64,000 bases of DNA, taken from contig NZ_LHZC01000052.1 of the NCBI RefSeq assembly GCF_001580615.1, positions 122,251 to 186,250 of the forward strand. The letters run 5' to 3'. The notes beneath the pieces were generated by a model, which worked only from the letters and a program-made list of their open reading frames with translations, ran no database searches and was not told the origin of the DNA. The stretch is from Acetobacter malorum. GTDB taxonomy: Bacteria; Pseudomonadota; Alphaproteobacteria; Acetobacterales; Acetobacteraceae. Both the position numbers and the translations under genes were made by a program. Positions 1 to 8,674 of the stretch are shown here, piece after piece. How positions within the stretch are numbered: position 1 is the stretch's first letter; each line of letters starts with the position of its first letter.

Positions 1-700
<700 letters not shown>

Positions 701-832
701 TCACGCTGAAAACCGGCCATGAATGTTAAGCCTGATGTATGGTGCCCCAAAACCTCTTTCAAGGTCCAGACACCGGGCGGGGAACAATTTTTTCCATCTT
801 CCGTCCGGTATCCGGGGCACTATCAGCTGGAT

Positions 833-1432
833 TTATTCTCCGGCCTTAGCCACCACCACCATGGCCGGCTTCAGCAGGCGGCCATGCAGCGTCCATGTGG
901 GGGTCCAGGCTTGCATGACCGTCCCCGGTGCATGCTCAGCACTGGGCTGTTCCGCCATGGCCTGATGCAGGTTGGCGTCAAACGCCTTGCCGGACGGGTC
1001 ATCACACTTGATGCCATGCCGTTCCAGAATGGAGACAAAAGACCGTTCGGTGCTTTCAATCCCCTCACGCATTTTGGTGATAACCGTATCTTCCCCATCC
1101 TGCGCAGGCGGCAGGCTGGAGAGCGCGCGGCGCATGTTTTCAGCCGCTTCCACCACATCCCGTGCAAATTTCTGCACGGCATACTGGCGGGCGTCATCCA
1201 CATCGCGCTTGGCGCGGGTGCGTAGGTTCTGGTTTTCAGCCTCAGAACGCAGCCACTTTTCCTTCATCTCAGCAGCTTCCTGCTCGAGCTCGGCAATGCG
1301 CTGCTCGACGGGAGACTGCTCGGTGGCCTGTTCTGCCCCGGCTTCGGCGGCATCCTGAGGCGGGGTGACGTGGTCGGACGCAGCCGGTGCGGCCTGCGTC
1401 TCAACCTGTGTGGGATCTGTATCTTGGGTCAT
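833..1432 (-). CDS. grpE: GrpE nucleotide exchange factor
   Basis: Nucleotide-exchange factor that releases ADP from DnaK. The 199-residue product matches GrpE length. It has an acidic, Ala/Glu-rich disordered N-terminus (about 1-40), a long Glu/Lys coiled coil (about 40-95, including EQRIAELEQEAAEMKEKWLR and a following RAEAEN-type segment), and the compact C-terminal beta domain ending in RLLKPAMVVVAKAGE. The phrase FARDVVEAAENMRRAL and the GMP-like stretch near KCDDPSGKAFDANLHQA are family hallmarks. It sits directly upstream of dnaK. The start ATG has only a weak Shine-Dalgarno sequence (a purine-rich CTTGAAG stretch). It is divergent from the ChvI-type regulator, with a 198-bp intergenic region between them. 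Confidence 0.97.
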   Translation of the reverse strand: MTQDTDPTQVETQAAPAASDHVTPPQDAAEAGAEQATEQSPVEQRIAELEQEAAEMKEKWLRSEAENQNLRTRAKRDVDDARQYAVQKFARDVVEAAENMRRALSSLPPAQDGEDTVITKMREGIESTERSFVSILERHGIKCDDPSGKAFDANLHQAMAEQPSAEHAPGTVMQAWTPTWTLHGRLLKPAMVVVAKAGE

Positions 1433-1500
1433 GCTTCAAGAAGTAAGCAACGTGATGGGACGCGACAAGACCCGCAACGCCTGCCATGCTGATTTTGCAA

Positions 1501-1539
1501 CCAATTTTACAAGCGCGCCGCAACGTGCTCAAAAATTGG
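1501..1539. repeat. Inverted repeat in the grpE-chvI intergenic region
   Basis: CCAATTTT at 1501-1508 and AAAATTGG at 1532-1539 form perfect 8-bp arms 23 bp apart, midway between the divergent starts of grpE and the response regulator. Such a spaced palindrome could be an operator or only fortuitous AT-rich symmetry. No U-tract follows, so it is not a terminator. Confidence 0.4.
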
Positions 1540-1630
1540 ACAAACTGGAAACCGTTGCCCATAGCGCACGGGCGAGGATGCGCGTATGCTGACTGGCTTG
1601 CGCTGACCGCGAGGAAGGAAAACGCATACC

Positions 1631-2344
1631 ATGGCAGACCGCACCAAGCAGACGATTGCTCTGGTTGATGACGACCGTAATATCCTGACGTCGGTCCAGA
1701 TGACTCTGGAGGCGGAGGGCTTTCACGTCCGCACCTATACCGATGGCGAATCGGCCTTACAGGGCCTGACAGCGTATCCGGTTGATCTGGCCGTGCTGGA
1801 CATCAAGATGCCCCGCATGGATGGCATGGAACTGTTGCAGCGCCTGCGGGCCCGCTCCCATCTGCCGGTGATCTTCCTCTCCTCCAAGGATGAGGAAGTT
1901 GACCAGCTGATGGGCCTCCGCCTTGGCGCGGATGACTATATTACCAAGCCCTTCTCCCAGCGCCTCCTGCTGGAGCGGATCCGCGCACTGCTGCGCCGGA
2001 ACGAAGCCAGCCGTGCAGAAGCCAGCGGCGCGCCCGCGGGAGGTGCTCTGGTGCGCGGTGCGCTCTCTCTGGATGAGTTGCGCCATAAATGTACGTGGAA
2101 CGGGGAAGATGTGCCGCTGACGGTCACGGAATTCCTGCTGGTCAAGACGCTCGCTATGCGTCCCGGCCTCGTTAAATCACGCGATCAGCTGATTGATGCC
2201 GCCTATGGTGACACCGTGTATGTGGATGACCGCACCATCGACAGCCACATCAAACGGGTGCGGAAAAAATTCCGGCAGGTGGATGACAATTTCAATCAGA
2301 TCGAAACGCTATACGGCATTGGCTACCGCTATAAAGAAGACTGA
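1631..2344 (+). CDS. chvI: ChvI-type OmpR-family response regulator
   Basis: DNA-binding response regulator of a two-component system. The receiver domain occupies residues 8-120, with the acidic cluster D13-D15, the phosphoacceptor D57 in [12 protein letters not shown], and the conserved K106 in YITKPFS. A winged-helix effector domain (about 145-237) ends in the OmpR-type [15 protein letters not shown] and YGIGYRYKE. Length (237 residues) and arrangement match ChvI, the acid/envelope-stress regulator of alphaproteobacteria. It is followed after 9 bp by its sensor kinase, so one transcript is likely. A purine-rich AGGAAGG lies about 13 nt before the ATG. ChvI is assigned by similarity and context. 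Its signal in this organism is not known from sequence. Confidence 0.9.
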   Translation: MADRTKQTIALVDDDRNILTSVQMTLEAEGFHVRTYTDGESALQGLTAYPVDLAVLDIKMPRMDGMELLQRLRARSHLPVIFLSSKDEEVDQLMGLRLGADDYITKPFSQRLLLERIRALLRRNEASRAEASGAPAGGALVRGALSLDELRHKCTWNGEDVPLTVTEFLLVKTLAMRPGLVKSRDQLIDAAYGDTVYVDDRTIDSHIKRVRKKFRQVDDNFNQIETLYGIGYRYKED

Positions 2345-2353
2345 GACCGGTGC

Positions 2354-4144
2354 ATGACAAGCCGGAAACGCATGTCTGTCTCGTCCACCCTGTCCTCCGG
2401 GCTACGGCGCATCCGCATCCCCGGTCAGGCACCCCGCAAGGGTGGTGTGGAAGCCACAGCCGCCTATGAGGCCTCCCGCACACGGCTGATCTCCCCGCTC
2501 ATGCGGCGCATCATGCTGGTTAATGTGCTGCCGCTGGTGCTGCTGGCCATCACCATGCTGTTCCTCAATCAGTTTCGGAACAGTCTGCTGGCAACAGAAG
2601 TCACAGGCCTGCGGGAACAGGCCCGCATTTATGCGGGCGCACTGGGCCAGATTGCCGTACGCAGCAATCATACGCACGGTGCCGGACCGGATGGTTTCAC
2701 CCTTGAATCCGCTCTGGCCCGCCCTCTGCTGCTCCGGCTGACCGAACCCAGCCCGAACGCCCATGCCCGCCTGTTTGGCCCCGATGGCCAGTTACTGGCC
2801 GATAATCTGGCCGACCAGCCGGAAGCCCCCCAGCACGCGCCACCACCCGCCCATTCGGACGACCATCAGCCACCACCTTTCCATTCCCGGCACCCGCCAC
2901 CGGGGGTGTATGAGCGGCTTCTGACGTGGCTCTGGAGCAGTCACAGCTCCAGCATCGTCACGCTGGACACCAATGAAGCGGACATTCCGGCAGATCCGGC
3001 GCGCCCAACGGACGCCAACGGTACGTTCTCCCGCCCACCACCAGAGGCTCCGCCCTATATCCGGCGCACGGCGAATAATCGGCTGATTATCACGGTTGCT
3101 GAACCGGTGATCCATGAAGGCCGGACAGTTGGGATCATTCAGCTCACCCGCGCCGCCTCTCAGGTGGACCGGGCGCTATTTGCCATCCGCTCTTCCATCC
3201 TCTCCCTGTTCCTGATGGTGCTGGTCATTACCGTGCTACTCTCATGGTATCTCTCACTCACTATTGCCCGCCCGCTGCTGCGGCTGGCGGCCTCGGCACA
3301 GATCATGCGCGAGTCCTCAGGCCGCACAGGCACGGTACCAGCCCGCCTGCTGGCCCGTCGGGATGAGATTGGGGATCTGGCCCGCGCGCTTCAGGCCAGC
3401 GCGCAAGCCTTGTGGAAGCGGATGGACGCCATTGAGCGTTTTGCAGCGGATGTCAGCCACGAGATCAAAAATCCGCTCTCCTCCATCCGCTCGGCTATTG
3501 AGACCCTGCTGCGGATTGAAGACCTCAACCAGAAGCGTCGCCTGCTGACCATTATCAATGACGATGTACTGCGTCTGGACCGCCTGATTACCGATATTTC
3601 CGACGCCAGCCGACTGGATGCCGAAATGTCGCGTGCGCAGACAGAGGCCATCTCCGTTGTGCCACTGCTGTCTGTTCTGGCGGAAATCCATCAGGCCACC
3701 CGTAAGGAGGGTGAGCCGATTATCCTGACGCATAGTGAAGGGGATTCACCCGAACATCCGCTCAGGGTCCTCGCGGTGGAAGATCGTCTGGTGCAGGTAC
3801 TGCGCAATCTGATCGGGAACGCCATTTCCTTCTCTCCACCCAATGGCCGCATTTTGCTGGAGGCCGTGCCGGTGGGGAATATGGTGGCGCTGTCCGTCTC
3901 GGATGAAGGACCGGGCATCCCTCAGGCCAAGCTCGATTCCATTTTCGACCGTTTTTATTCTGAACGCCCGAAGGAAGAGCATTTTGGCCAGCATTCCGGT
4001 CTGGGCCTGTCGATCAGCCGCCAGATTGTGGATGCCCTGCATGGCACAATTTCTGTGGAAAACCGGCATGATGCGCAGGGCCATGTTGCCGGTGCGCGCT
4101 TTACAGTCCGCCTGCCCCGCGTGGTGGCCAAAACTCAGGCCTGA
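2354..4144 (+). CDS. chvG: ChvG-type membrane sensor histidine kinase
   Basis: Inner-membrane sensor kinase partner of the preceding regulator. A first membrane helix (about 53-73) and a second (about 280-300) frame a periplasmic sensor. HAMP follows, then the phosphoacceptor box ADVSHEIKNPLSSIRS with H369, and an HATPase domain with N-box (RNLIGNAISFSPPNG), G1 (DEGPGIP) and G2 (GLGLSISRQIV). The 596-residue length fits ChvG. The periplasmic part carries a Pro/His-rich stretch around residues 156-183 (His at 161, 167, 171, 177 and 180), which I do not recall from classical ChvG. The last 10 bp overlap the convergent RidA-like gene. Confidence 0.9.
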   Translation: MTSRKRMSVSSTLSSGLRRIRIPGQAPRKGGVEATAAYEASRTRLISPLMRRIMLVNVLPLVLLAITMLFLNQFRNSLLATEVTGLREQARIYAGALGQIAVRSNHTHGAGPDGFTLESALARPLLLRLTEPSPNAHARLFGPDGQLLADNLADQPEAPQHAPPPAHSDDHQPPPFHSRHPPPGVYERLLTWLWSSHSSSIVTLDTNEADIPADPARPTDANGTFSRPPPEAPPYIRRTANNRLIITVAEPVIHEGRTVGIIQLTRAASQVDRALFAIRSSILSLFLMVLVITVLLSWYLSLTIARPLLRLAASAQIMRESSGRTGTVPARLLARRDEIGDLARALQASAQALWKRMDAIERFAADVSHEIKNPLSSIRSAIETLLRIEDLNQKRRLLTIINDDVLRLDRLITDISDASRLDAEMSRAQTEAISVVPLLSVLAEIHQATRKEGEPIILTHSEGDSPEHPLRVLAVEDRLVQVLRNLIGNAISFSPPNGRILLEAVPVGNMVALSVSDEGPGIPQAKLDSIFDRFYSERPKEEHFGQHSGLGLSISRQIVDALHGTISVENRHDAQGHVAGARFTVRLPRVVAKTQA

Positions 4145-4506
4145 GGCGGCTCGACACCCAGTTCAAACTCGATCTTGACGTGCGGATTGGAAAATTTCTT
4201 TACCCACATCAGCGTCACGGACGGGGAAATGGCTGAAAAAACATGCCGCAGGGTGGGGAAACAGGACGGAAAATCCCGCGTATCAGAGACCAGATAGGTC
4301 ACCCGCGTCACATCCTGCATGGAATAGCCATAATCGGCCAGTAAGGTAGCTCCTACATCCAGAGCAGTGCGACATTGCTCAGCAATGCTCTCGCCTTCCG
4401 GATGCGGCGCACAGAGACCGGAGATCCTGAGTCCTCCGGAAATGCGCTCTACTCTGGCGTGCGACCCAGAGAGGTGATGTGCACTGTTTTGAACGGTATT
4501 CCCCAT
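4135..4506 (-). CDS. RidA/YjgF-like protein lacking the catalytic arginine
   Basis: Small protein (123 residues) of the YER057c/YjgF/UK114 fold. Recognisable blocks are SGLCAPHPEGESIAEQCRTAL, DVTRVTYLVSDTRDFP and a C-terminal HVKIEFELG strand. In enamine-deaminase RidA the position before the last strands reads R-S/T-x-V-G-V. Here it reads SVTLMWVKKF, so the substrate-binding arginine appears absent and deaminase activity is doubtful. The start at 4506 has TTTGAGG a few bases upstream. An open frame extends much farther upstream but has no family similarity and runs antisense to rapZ. The stop lies inside the end of chvG (10-bp convergent overlap). Confidence 0.75.
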   Translation of the reverse strand: MGNTVQNSAHHLSGSHARVERISGGLRISGLCAPHPEGESIAEQCRTALDVGATLLADYGYSMQDVTRVTYLVSDTRDFPSCFPTLRHVFSAISPSVTLMWVKKFSNPHVKIEFELGVEPPQA

Positions 4507-4752
4507 GACCTCAAAGCATACTGCTACGCGCCGATGGACGGCAAATTTCTCTTTCGTAACAAACAAATAATTTAAAATCTGGTAGAGTCCAGCCGTTTTG
4601 CTCTGCAACACCTGCCAGCATCCATGCGCTGTTGTGTGTTGCGCAGTCAGGACTGACCGGAGCATAATACGGCCTCGGAAGTCAGGGAAAGGCTTTATTC
4701 TGCCCCCTGACGGGACCGAAGGCGTCACGACACTGAAGGGGAAACAGCTGTA

Positions 4753-5736
4753 ATGCGCACGGTGGATGATACCCTTATCCCACGCCGCATCCTGCTGGTC
4801 TCTGGCCTGTCTGGTGCCGGAAAATCTTCCATTCTGCGGATTCTGGAAGATCTTGATCACGAGGTGATCGACAACCCCCCACTTGGCATGCTGGACGATA
4901 TTGTTGCCCGTGCCGAACGCCCCGTTGCCATTGGCGTGGATTCCCGCACGCGTGGATTTGATGCCTCCGCCGTTCTGGAAGCGCTCGCCCGCCTGCGTAT
5001 GAACCCCAACCTGCGGGTGGAACTGATTTACGCCACGGCGGAAGAAAGTGTTCTGCTCCGCCGCTACACCGCCACGCGCCGCCGCCACCCGCTGGCCCTG
5101 CATGGCAGCATTAAAGAAGGCATTGAGGAAGAAACCGCCCTGACCGCCCCGCTCCGTGCGGCGGCTGATCTGGTGATTGATACCTCCGATATGCCCCCGC
5201 CTGAGCTGCGCCAGTTTGTGGAAAGCCGCTTCAGCCCGTGGGAAGGCGCTGCGGGTGAAGGGCTGACCGTCGCCCTGATGTCCTTCGCCTACCCGGCGGG
5301 CCTCCCGCGTGAGGCGGACATTGTTCTGGATGCACGCTTTTTAAGAAATCCGCATTATGACCCGGCTCTGGCCCCCAAAACCGGGCTGGATGCGGATGTG
5401 GCTGCCTACGTAGCCGAAGACAGCGATTATCTGCCGTTCCTCAACCAGATTCACGGCCTGCTTCAGCTCGTCCTCCCGCGTTTTGTGCAGGAAGGCAAAA
5501 AATATGCTACCATTGCCATTGGTTGTTCAGGCGGACGCCATCGGTCGGTAACACTGGTGGAAGCTCTGGCTAAACGGCTTTCCGCGCCAGACGGCATGGG
5601 AAATTATCAGGGGTCTGGCCAGTGGCCCATCATGATCATGCACCGGGAACTTGCCCGGCTTGGTCTGGGTTCATGGCGGTGGGCACGCAGGCCTGCTGAA
5701 CCCACTAAAACGGAACCGGCCTCTCCGGTTTCCTGA
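4753..5736 (+). CDS. rapZ: RapZ-type RNase adapter / nucleotide-binding protein
   Basis: P-loop protein family that in E. coli senses glucosamine-6-phosphate and delivers sRNA GlmZ to RNase E. Here only the family is certain. The Walker A motif GLSGAGKS is at residues 18-25. The signature DNPPLGMLDD follows, then DSRTRGFD, and the C-terminal domain carries IGCSGGRHRSVTLVEALA, the conserved RapZ metabolite-binding block. Length is 327 residues, somewhat longer than the usual 285-300 because of N- and C-terminal tails. In many alphaproteobacteria this gene follows hprK in the chvI-chvG-hprK-rapZ-PTS cluster. Here hprK and the PTS genes are missing on both sides. Confidence 0.93.
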   Translation: MRTVDDTLIPRRILLVSGLSGAGKSSILRILEDLDHEVIDNPPLGMLDDIVARAERPVAIGVDSRTRGFDASAVLEALARLRMNPNLRVELIYATAEESVLLRRYTATRRRHPLALHGSIKEGIEEETALTAPLRAAADLVIDTSDMPPPELRQFVESRFSPWEGAAGEGLTVALMSFAYPAGLPREADIVLDARFLRNPHYDPALAPKTGLDADVAAYVAEDSDYLPFLNQIHGLLQLVLPRFVQEGKKYATIAIGCSGGRHRSVTLVEALAKRLSAPDGMGNYQGSGQWPIMIMHRELARLGLGSWRWARRPAEPTKTEPASPVS

Positions 5737-5837
5737 CCCGCCCCGGCGCACCGTGCGCCAGCCTTTGGGGCCGCGTCCCGCAGCATCGGGCACGCACAGC
5801 TAAACTCATCCGGTCGTCATGCGTCTTTACCAAAAGG

Positions 5838-5856
5838 GAAAGCGTGAGACGCTTTC
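5838..5856. repeat. Tight 19-bp palindrome upstream of the MscS-type gene
   Basis: GAAAGCGT, then GAG, then ACGCTTTC gives perfect 8-bp arms with a 3-nt centre, 66 bp before the next start codon. There is no T-run, so a terminator for rapZ is unlikely. It could be an operator or a leader hairpin of the channel transcript. Function is not shown by the sequence. Confidence 0.45.
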
Positions 5857-5922
5857 GCGCAGCCAGCCTCCTTCGAGGTCTGGTGCTGCTCATTTTTTAT
5901 TGAGGATAATTTTTCTCTTTTC

Positions 5923-7230
5923 ATGTCTATTTCAGAAACGGCCCTGACACATGACCCGCTTGCCAGAACGGTTCAGAACCAGTTGACCCCTGCGGTGGCC
6001 TTTTTCCGAAGCTGGTTGAGCTGGCTGCCAGCGCCCCTCGTCTCTCTGCTGGTGCTCTTTCTCGTCGGGCTGGTAGCAGCCATGCTGAGCAGGCTGGTGA
6101 CAGACCGTATTCTGATGCGCATCCCCGGCGCACGACGCGGCGCGTTTGTGCGCTCCCTCACCAAATCTCTACGGCGGCCTGTCCGGCTGACCGTCGTCAT
6201 CATGGCTATGGGGCTGGCTCTTCCGGCGTGCGGCCTGCATGGCGACCTGCTGGACAGTGTCACCCATCTGCTGCTCATGACGTTTGTGGCGGTGATGGGA
6301 TACGGCACCATCGTCACGGTCCGGCTGGTCTCCGATGCCTATCTGTCTCGCTTTGCGGAAGCGGATCAGGATGATGATATTCTGGCCCGCAAACACGCCA
6401 CACAGGTCCGCCTGTTACGGCGGGCGGCTGAAATTCTGATCGGGACGCTGACCGTCAGTGCTGAACTGATCACCTTTGAGCCGGTGCGGGAATATGGGCT
6501 GAGTCTGTTTGCCTCGGCTGGGGCAGCCTCTCTGATTGTTGGTCTGGCAGCCCGTCCCATTCTGGCCAACCTGTTTGCAGGTGTGCAGATTGCCATGACG
6601 CAGCCCATCCGTATGGGAGACCTCATCGCCTTTCAGGGTGACTGGACATGGGTGGAGGAAATTACGTCCACCTATGTTGTCCTACGCTCCTGGGACTGGC
6701 GGCGGCGCATTGTGCCCATCGCCTTCTTTCTGGATACACCGTTTGAAAACTGGACCTACAATTCTGCGGAACTGATTGGTGCAGTCTATCTCTATGTGGA
6801 TTACCGCACGCCCATGGACCGCCTGCGCACCAAGCTGGAAGACATTGTACGCGCCTGCCCGCAATGGACCGGCAAGGACTTCAGCGCACAGGTGGCGGAT
6901 TGTAACGACCAGACGATGATGATCCGTGTGACAGCCAGCGCCCGCACCGCCATCCGTAGCTGGGATCTGCGTTGTGAAATTCGGGAAAAAATTATTCAGT
7001 GGATGTGTGAGGAATGCCCGGAAGCCCTGCCCCGCAATCGGTTTGCGCTGGCTCCGGTCGGTGTGGGGGAACAGCAGCCGCCTATTCCGGTCTCCCCCAT
7101 GTCCGCACCCGGCGCTATGCCCTATGGCCCGTTTAACGCGCCCCCGGCTTGGGCCTCCGCAACCGCACCAGCGGGGAGAGCCATGCCGGACATGGCCCCT
7201 CCGTCGCCGTCTGCTTTCAGGCCTTTGTAA
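5923..7230 (+). CDS. Mechanosensitive (MscS-family) ion channel protein
   Basis: Predicted inner-membrane channel of the small-conductance mechanosensitive family (435 residues). Hydrophobic segments occur at about 35-60, 85-105, 115-135 and 165-190. The pore-lining helix region reads ASAGAASLIVGLAARPILANLFAGVQIAMTQPI with its Gly/Ala pattern broken into short pieces, followed by the beta domain (MGDLIAFQGDWTWVEEI, TYVVLRSWDWRRRIVPI). Unlike many MscS proteins the beta-domain loop has tryptophans (WTW, WDW), as in the YbdG/YnaI-like branch. The C-terminus (about 370-435) is a Pro/Ala-rich tail with no domain. Gating ligand and role in osmotic shock are family-based inference. Confidence 0.85.
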   Translation: MSISETALTHDPLARTVQNQLTPAVAFFRSWLSWLPAPLVSLLVLFLVGLVAAMLSRLVTDRILMRIPGARRGAFVRSLTKSLRRPVRLTVVIMAMGLALPACGLHGDLLDSVTHLLLMTFVAVMGYGTIVTVRLVSDAYLSRFAEADQDDDILARKHATQVRLLRRAAEILIGTLTVSAELITFEPVREYGLSLFASAGAASLIVGLAARPILANLFAGVQIAMTQPIRMGDLIAFQGDWTWVEEITSTYVVLRSWDWRRRIVPIAFFLDTPFENWTYNSAELIGAVYLYVDYRTPMDRLRTKLEDIVRACPQWTGKDFSAQVADCNDQTMMIRVTASARTAIRSWDLRCEIREKIIQWMCEECPEALPRNRFALAPVGVGEQQPPIPVSPMSAPGAMPYGPFNAPPAWASATAPAGRAMPDMAPPSPSAFRPL

Positions 7231-7236
7231 CAGACA

Positions 7237-7264
7237 CAAAAAAACAGGGTTTTGTTAGCCCTGT
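7237..7264 (-). terminator. Rho-independent terminator of the sulfate-binding protein gene
   Basis: Read on the minus strand, ACAGGG and CCCTGT form a 6-bp stem around a 9-nt loop that contains the gene's own TAA. Seven T residues follow. The stem is short but the U-tract is good. Confidence 0.6.
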
Positions 7265-8295
7265 GAAATCTGGTCGAACACGCCACCTTCGCCAAAATGT
7301 TTTTTCTGGACGGCCGCCCAGCCACCCAGACTGGCGATATCGAATGTTTCAACCTTAGGGAAACGCGCAGTATTTTCCGCTGCAACAGCCGCATCGACCG
7401 GGCGGAAATAATGCTTTGCGCCAATCCGCTGCCCCTCGGGTGAGAACAGGAAATTCACGTAAGCCTGCGCCTGAGCCTGCGTGCCATGTTTGGCAACATT
7501 GCTATCCACCACAGCCACCGGCGGTTCGGCCAGAATGGTGAGTTTGGGCACGACGAGGTCAAACTGATCCGGCCCGATATCCTTTGTGGCCAGCAGGGCT
7601 TCATCTTCCCATGCCAGCAGCACATCGCCCAGACCGCGCTGCACAAAGCTGTTTGTCGCCCCACGTGCACCGGTATCCAGCACGGGCACATGGCTGAACA
7701 GAGCTTTCAGATAAGCGCGCGCGGTTTCTTCCGACCCACCGGGCTGCTTCAGTGCCCAGCCCCATGCCGCCAGATAATTCCAGCGTGCACCGCCTGAAGT
7801 TTTCGGGTTGGGAGTGACGACTTTCACGTCATCCCGCACCAGATCGCTCCAGTCCTGAATTTTCTTGGGATTTCCCTTGCGCACCAGAAACACAATCGTG
7901 CTGGTATACGGTGTGGCGTTATGGGGCAGGCGTTTCTGCCAGTCTGCCGCCAGCAAGCCATGCTGCGCGAGGATATCAATATCGTAAGCCAGCCCAAGCG
8001 TGACCACATCTGCCGGAGCGCCTTCCAGCACAGACCTCGCCTGCGCGCCTGACCCGCCATTGGAGGTACGGACAAACACGGACTCACCCGGATGCGTTTT
8101 GGCCCAGAAGGCCGCAAACGCACGGTTAATTTCGGCATATAGTTCCCGTGTCGGGTCGTAGGACACATTCAGCAACTGCGCGCTTGCTGCGGATGAAGAG
8201 GAGGCCCACAGCCCTCCCCCCGCGACAAGCCCGCCCACCAGAGAGGTCGCGCCCAGAAAGGACCGCCGGGACAGAAGGGGGGATTTATGTGTCAT
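7255..8295 (-). CDS. Tat-exported sulfate ABC transporter substrate-binding protein
   Basis: Periplasmic sulfate/thiosulfate-binding protein of the Sbp/CysP family (346 residues). The N-terminus has a twin-arginine signal, SRRSFLGATSLVGG, followed by an Ala/Ser-rich stretch and cleavage near SAASA. Family blocks seen are NVSYDPTRELY, SNGGSGAQARSV, ADVVTLGLAYDID, RLPHNATPYTSTIVFLVRKG and NPKTSGGARWNYLAAWG. These are the loops that hold the oxyanion. The permease (cysT, cysW) and ATPase (cysA) genes are not next to it, so it is an orphan receptor in this window. It is divergent from a porin gene across an AT-rich region. Confidence 0.93.
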   Translation of the reverse strand: MTHKSPLLSRRSFLGATSLVGGLVAGGGLWASSSSAASAQLLNVSYDPTRELYAEINRAFAAFWAKTHPGESVFVRTSNGGSGAQARSVLEGAPADVVTLGLAYDIDILAQHGLLAADWQKRLPHNATPYTSTIVFLVRKGNPKKIQDWSDLVRDDVKVVTPNPKTSGGARWNYLAAWGWALKQPGGSEETARAYLKALFSHVPVLDTGARGATNSFVQRGLGDVLLAWEDEALLATKDIGPDQFDLVVPKLTILAEPPVAVVDSNVAKHGTQAQAQAYVNFLFSPEGQRIGAKHYFRPVDAAVAAENTARFPKVETFDIASLGGWAAVQKKHFGEGGVFDQISQG

Positions 8296-8674
8296 TCCAG
8301 TCTCTCCGCACTACCAGAGGCCCTGCCTGACCGAAACACTTACACGCGGCAAGGCACCCTCAGATTCCTAATTCACGATATCATGCGCGATAATCTTGCG
8401 CACAGCAATATACATTTTATTTCGTTTTTTAAATTTCCCTCTTTCATTTTGTGGCATAGCGGCCATCTGGCACGAAAAATTGAAGACTTTCTTTTCTTTT
8501 AAACGAAAGACATACGCCAACACCGCCGCACGTCAGGGGGAAATTTAATACGATATTTTATCGTTTTCTATATTGCGATTTAGATCGTATTATGTTTAAT
8601 TCACAAAATACGAATTAATTTAGTATTTATCCCCATTCATAATCCCGGCTTTCCGCTTCTTTCTGGAAAATCTC
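8296..8674. other. AT-rich intergenic region between divergent genes
   Basis: About 380 bp separate the sulfate-binding protein and the porin gene. Composition shifts strongly to A+T. I see no credible gene; a short open frame has no coding character. The stretch contains a spaced palindrome (8546-8592) and several ATACGA/TCGTAT-like words. It must carry both divergent promoters. Confidence 0.7.
8546..8592. promoter_or_regulatory. Spaced palindrome, possible operator
   Basis: TAATACGAT (8546-8554) and ATCGTATTA (8584-8592) are perfect 9-bp inverted arms separated by 29 bp, about 85-130 bp before the porin start. ATCG/CGAT words recur between the arms. This suggests a dimeric regulator site or looping pair. 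The regulator is unknown. Confidence 0.4.

Noticed and set aside
1433..1540. RpoH heat-shock promoter for grpE
   Set aside because: A CTTG word followed after about 18 bp by CAGCAT is present on the minus strand, but the -10 differs too much from CCCCAT to call it.
4507..5103. Upstream extension of the RidA-like frame to 322 residues
   Set aside because: The added part is antisense to rapZ, has no family similarity, and the ATG ending at 4506 has a ribosome site and a normal RidA length.
8287..8502. Small gene in the AT-rich region
   Set aside because: The 71-codon frame has poor codon use, no ribosome site and no similarity. It also begins inside the sulfate-binding protein gene on the other strand.
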